In this document: positions 15,239-15,314 of the stretch, piece by piece
Layout: each line of letters starts with the position of its first letter
Position numbering within the stretch: the stretch's first letter is position 1
NCBI GenBank assembly: GCA_964521665.1
Contig: CAZFSG010000031.1
Location: 1-15,314 of the forward strand
From: JANXDG01 sp964521665
Lineage (GTDB): Bacteria > Elusimicrobiota > Endomicrobiia > DTEH01
DNA length: 15,314 bases
Reading direction: 5' to 3'
Notes under the pieces: model-generated
Database searches by the model: none
Told to the model about the DNA's origin: nothing
The model's input: only the letters and a program-made list of their open reading frames with translations
Translations under genes and position numbers: made by a program

Positions 15239-15310
15239 GCCCCTATAGCTTAACGGATAAAGCATCCCGCTCCGGACGGGATGATGGAGGTTCAATTCCT
15301 CCTAGGGGCA
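15239..15310 (+). tRNA. tRNA-Arg, anticodon CCG
   Basis: A complete 72-nt cloverleaf is present. The acceptor stem is GCCCCTA/TAGGGGC (15239-15245/15303-15309) with discriminator A15310. The D stem is GCTT/AAGC, the anticodon stem TCCCG/CGGGA (15265-15269/15277-15281) with loop CTCCGGA, and the T stem GGAGG/CCTCC with loop TTCAATT. Anticodon CCG (15272-15274) reads Arg codon CGG. The 3' CCA is not encoded (GTTT follows), so it must be added after transcription. Confidence 0.96.
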
Positions 15311-15314
15311 GTTT

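Overview
The window is about 15.3 kb of AT-rich bacterial chromosome with densely packed housekeeping genes. It holds thirteen protein genes, one tRNA and three repeat-bearing intergenic gaps. MEP-pathway genes (ispD, ispF), a secreted SLBB/polysaccharide-export protein with a C-terminal hydrophobic helix, and an NfnA/SudB-type flavoprotein suggest a diderm, probably anaerobic bacterium. The AlaS motif-2 wording and the overall style resemble uncultivated Elusimicrobiota/Omnitrophota-like lineages, but that placement is only an impression.

Layout. Positions 1-630 have no credible gene. They hold a tandem array of short hairpins whose stems differ in sequence but stay self-complementary (58-306), then several CCCCTCT/AGAGGGG palindromes (398-586). 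Positions 631-3633 are a plus-strand purine operon: purD, purM (overlapping purD by 14 bp) and a divergent purN-like formyltransferase. Converging on it from the minus strand are glnA (5783-4467) and an NfnA/SudB-like subunit (4470-3622), joined by an ATGA overlap. Positions 5784-6109 are a divergent gap with a second copy of the hairpin-array element and a good promoter that abuts the next gene.

From 6110 to 15179 every gene is on the plus strand: HAD phosphatase, YacL-like PIN-TRAM membrane protein, ispD, ispF, a 218-bp repeat-bearing gap, cysS, an RlmB-family rRNA methyltransferase, the SLBB export protein and alaS. The order yacL-ispD-ispF-cysS-rlmB matches the B. subtilis yacL-ispD-ispF-gltX-cysE-cysS-mrnC-rlmB block with gltX, cysE and mrnC missing. 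The gap holding the palindromes is exactly where gltX and cysE would lie. The window ends with a heptamer tandem repeat and tRNA-Arg(CCG).

Functionally the genes cover purine synthesis, ammonia assimilation, isoprenoid precursor synthesis, aminoacylation (Cys, Ala, and tRNA-Arg), rRNA modification and envelope export. There is no phage, plasmid, transposase or CRISPR gene. The least explained material is the set of intergenic hairpin arrays.
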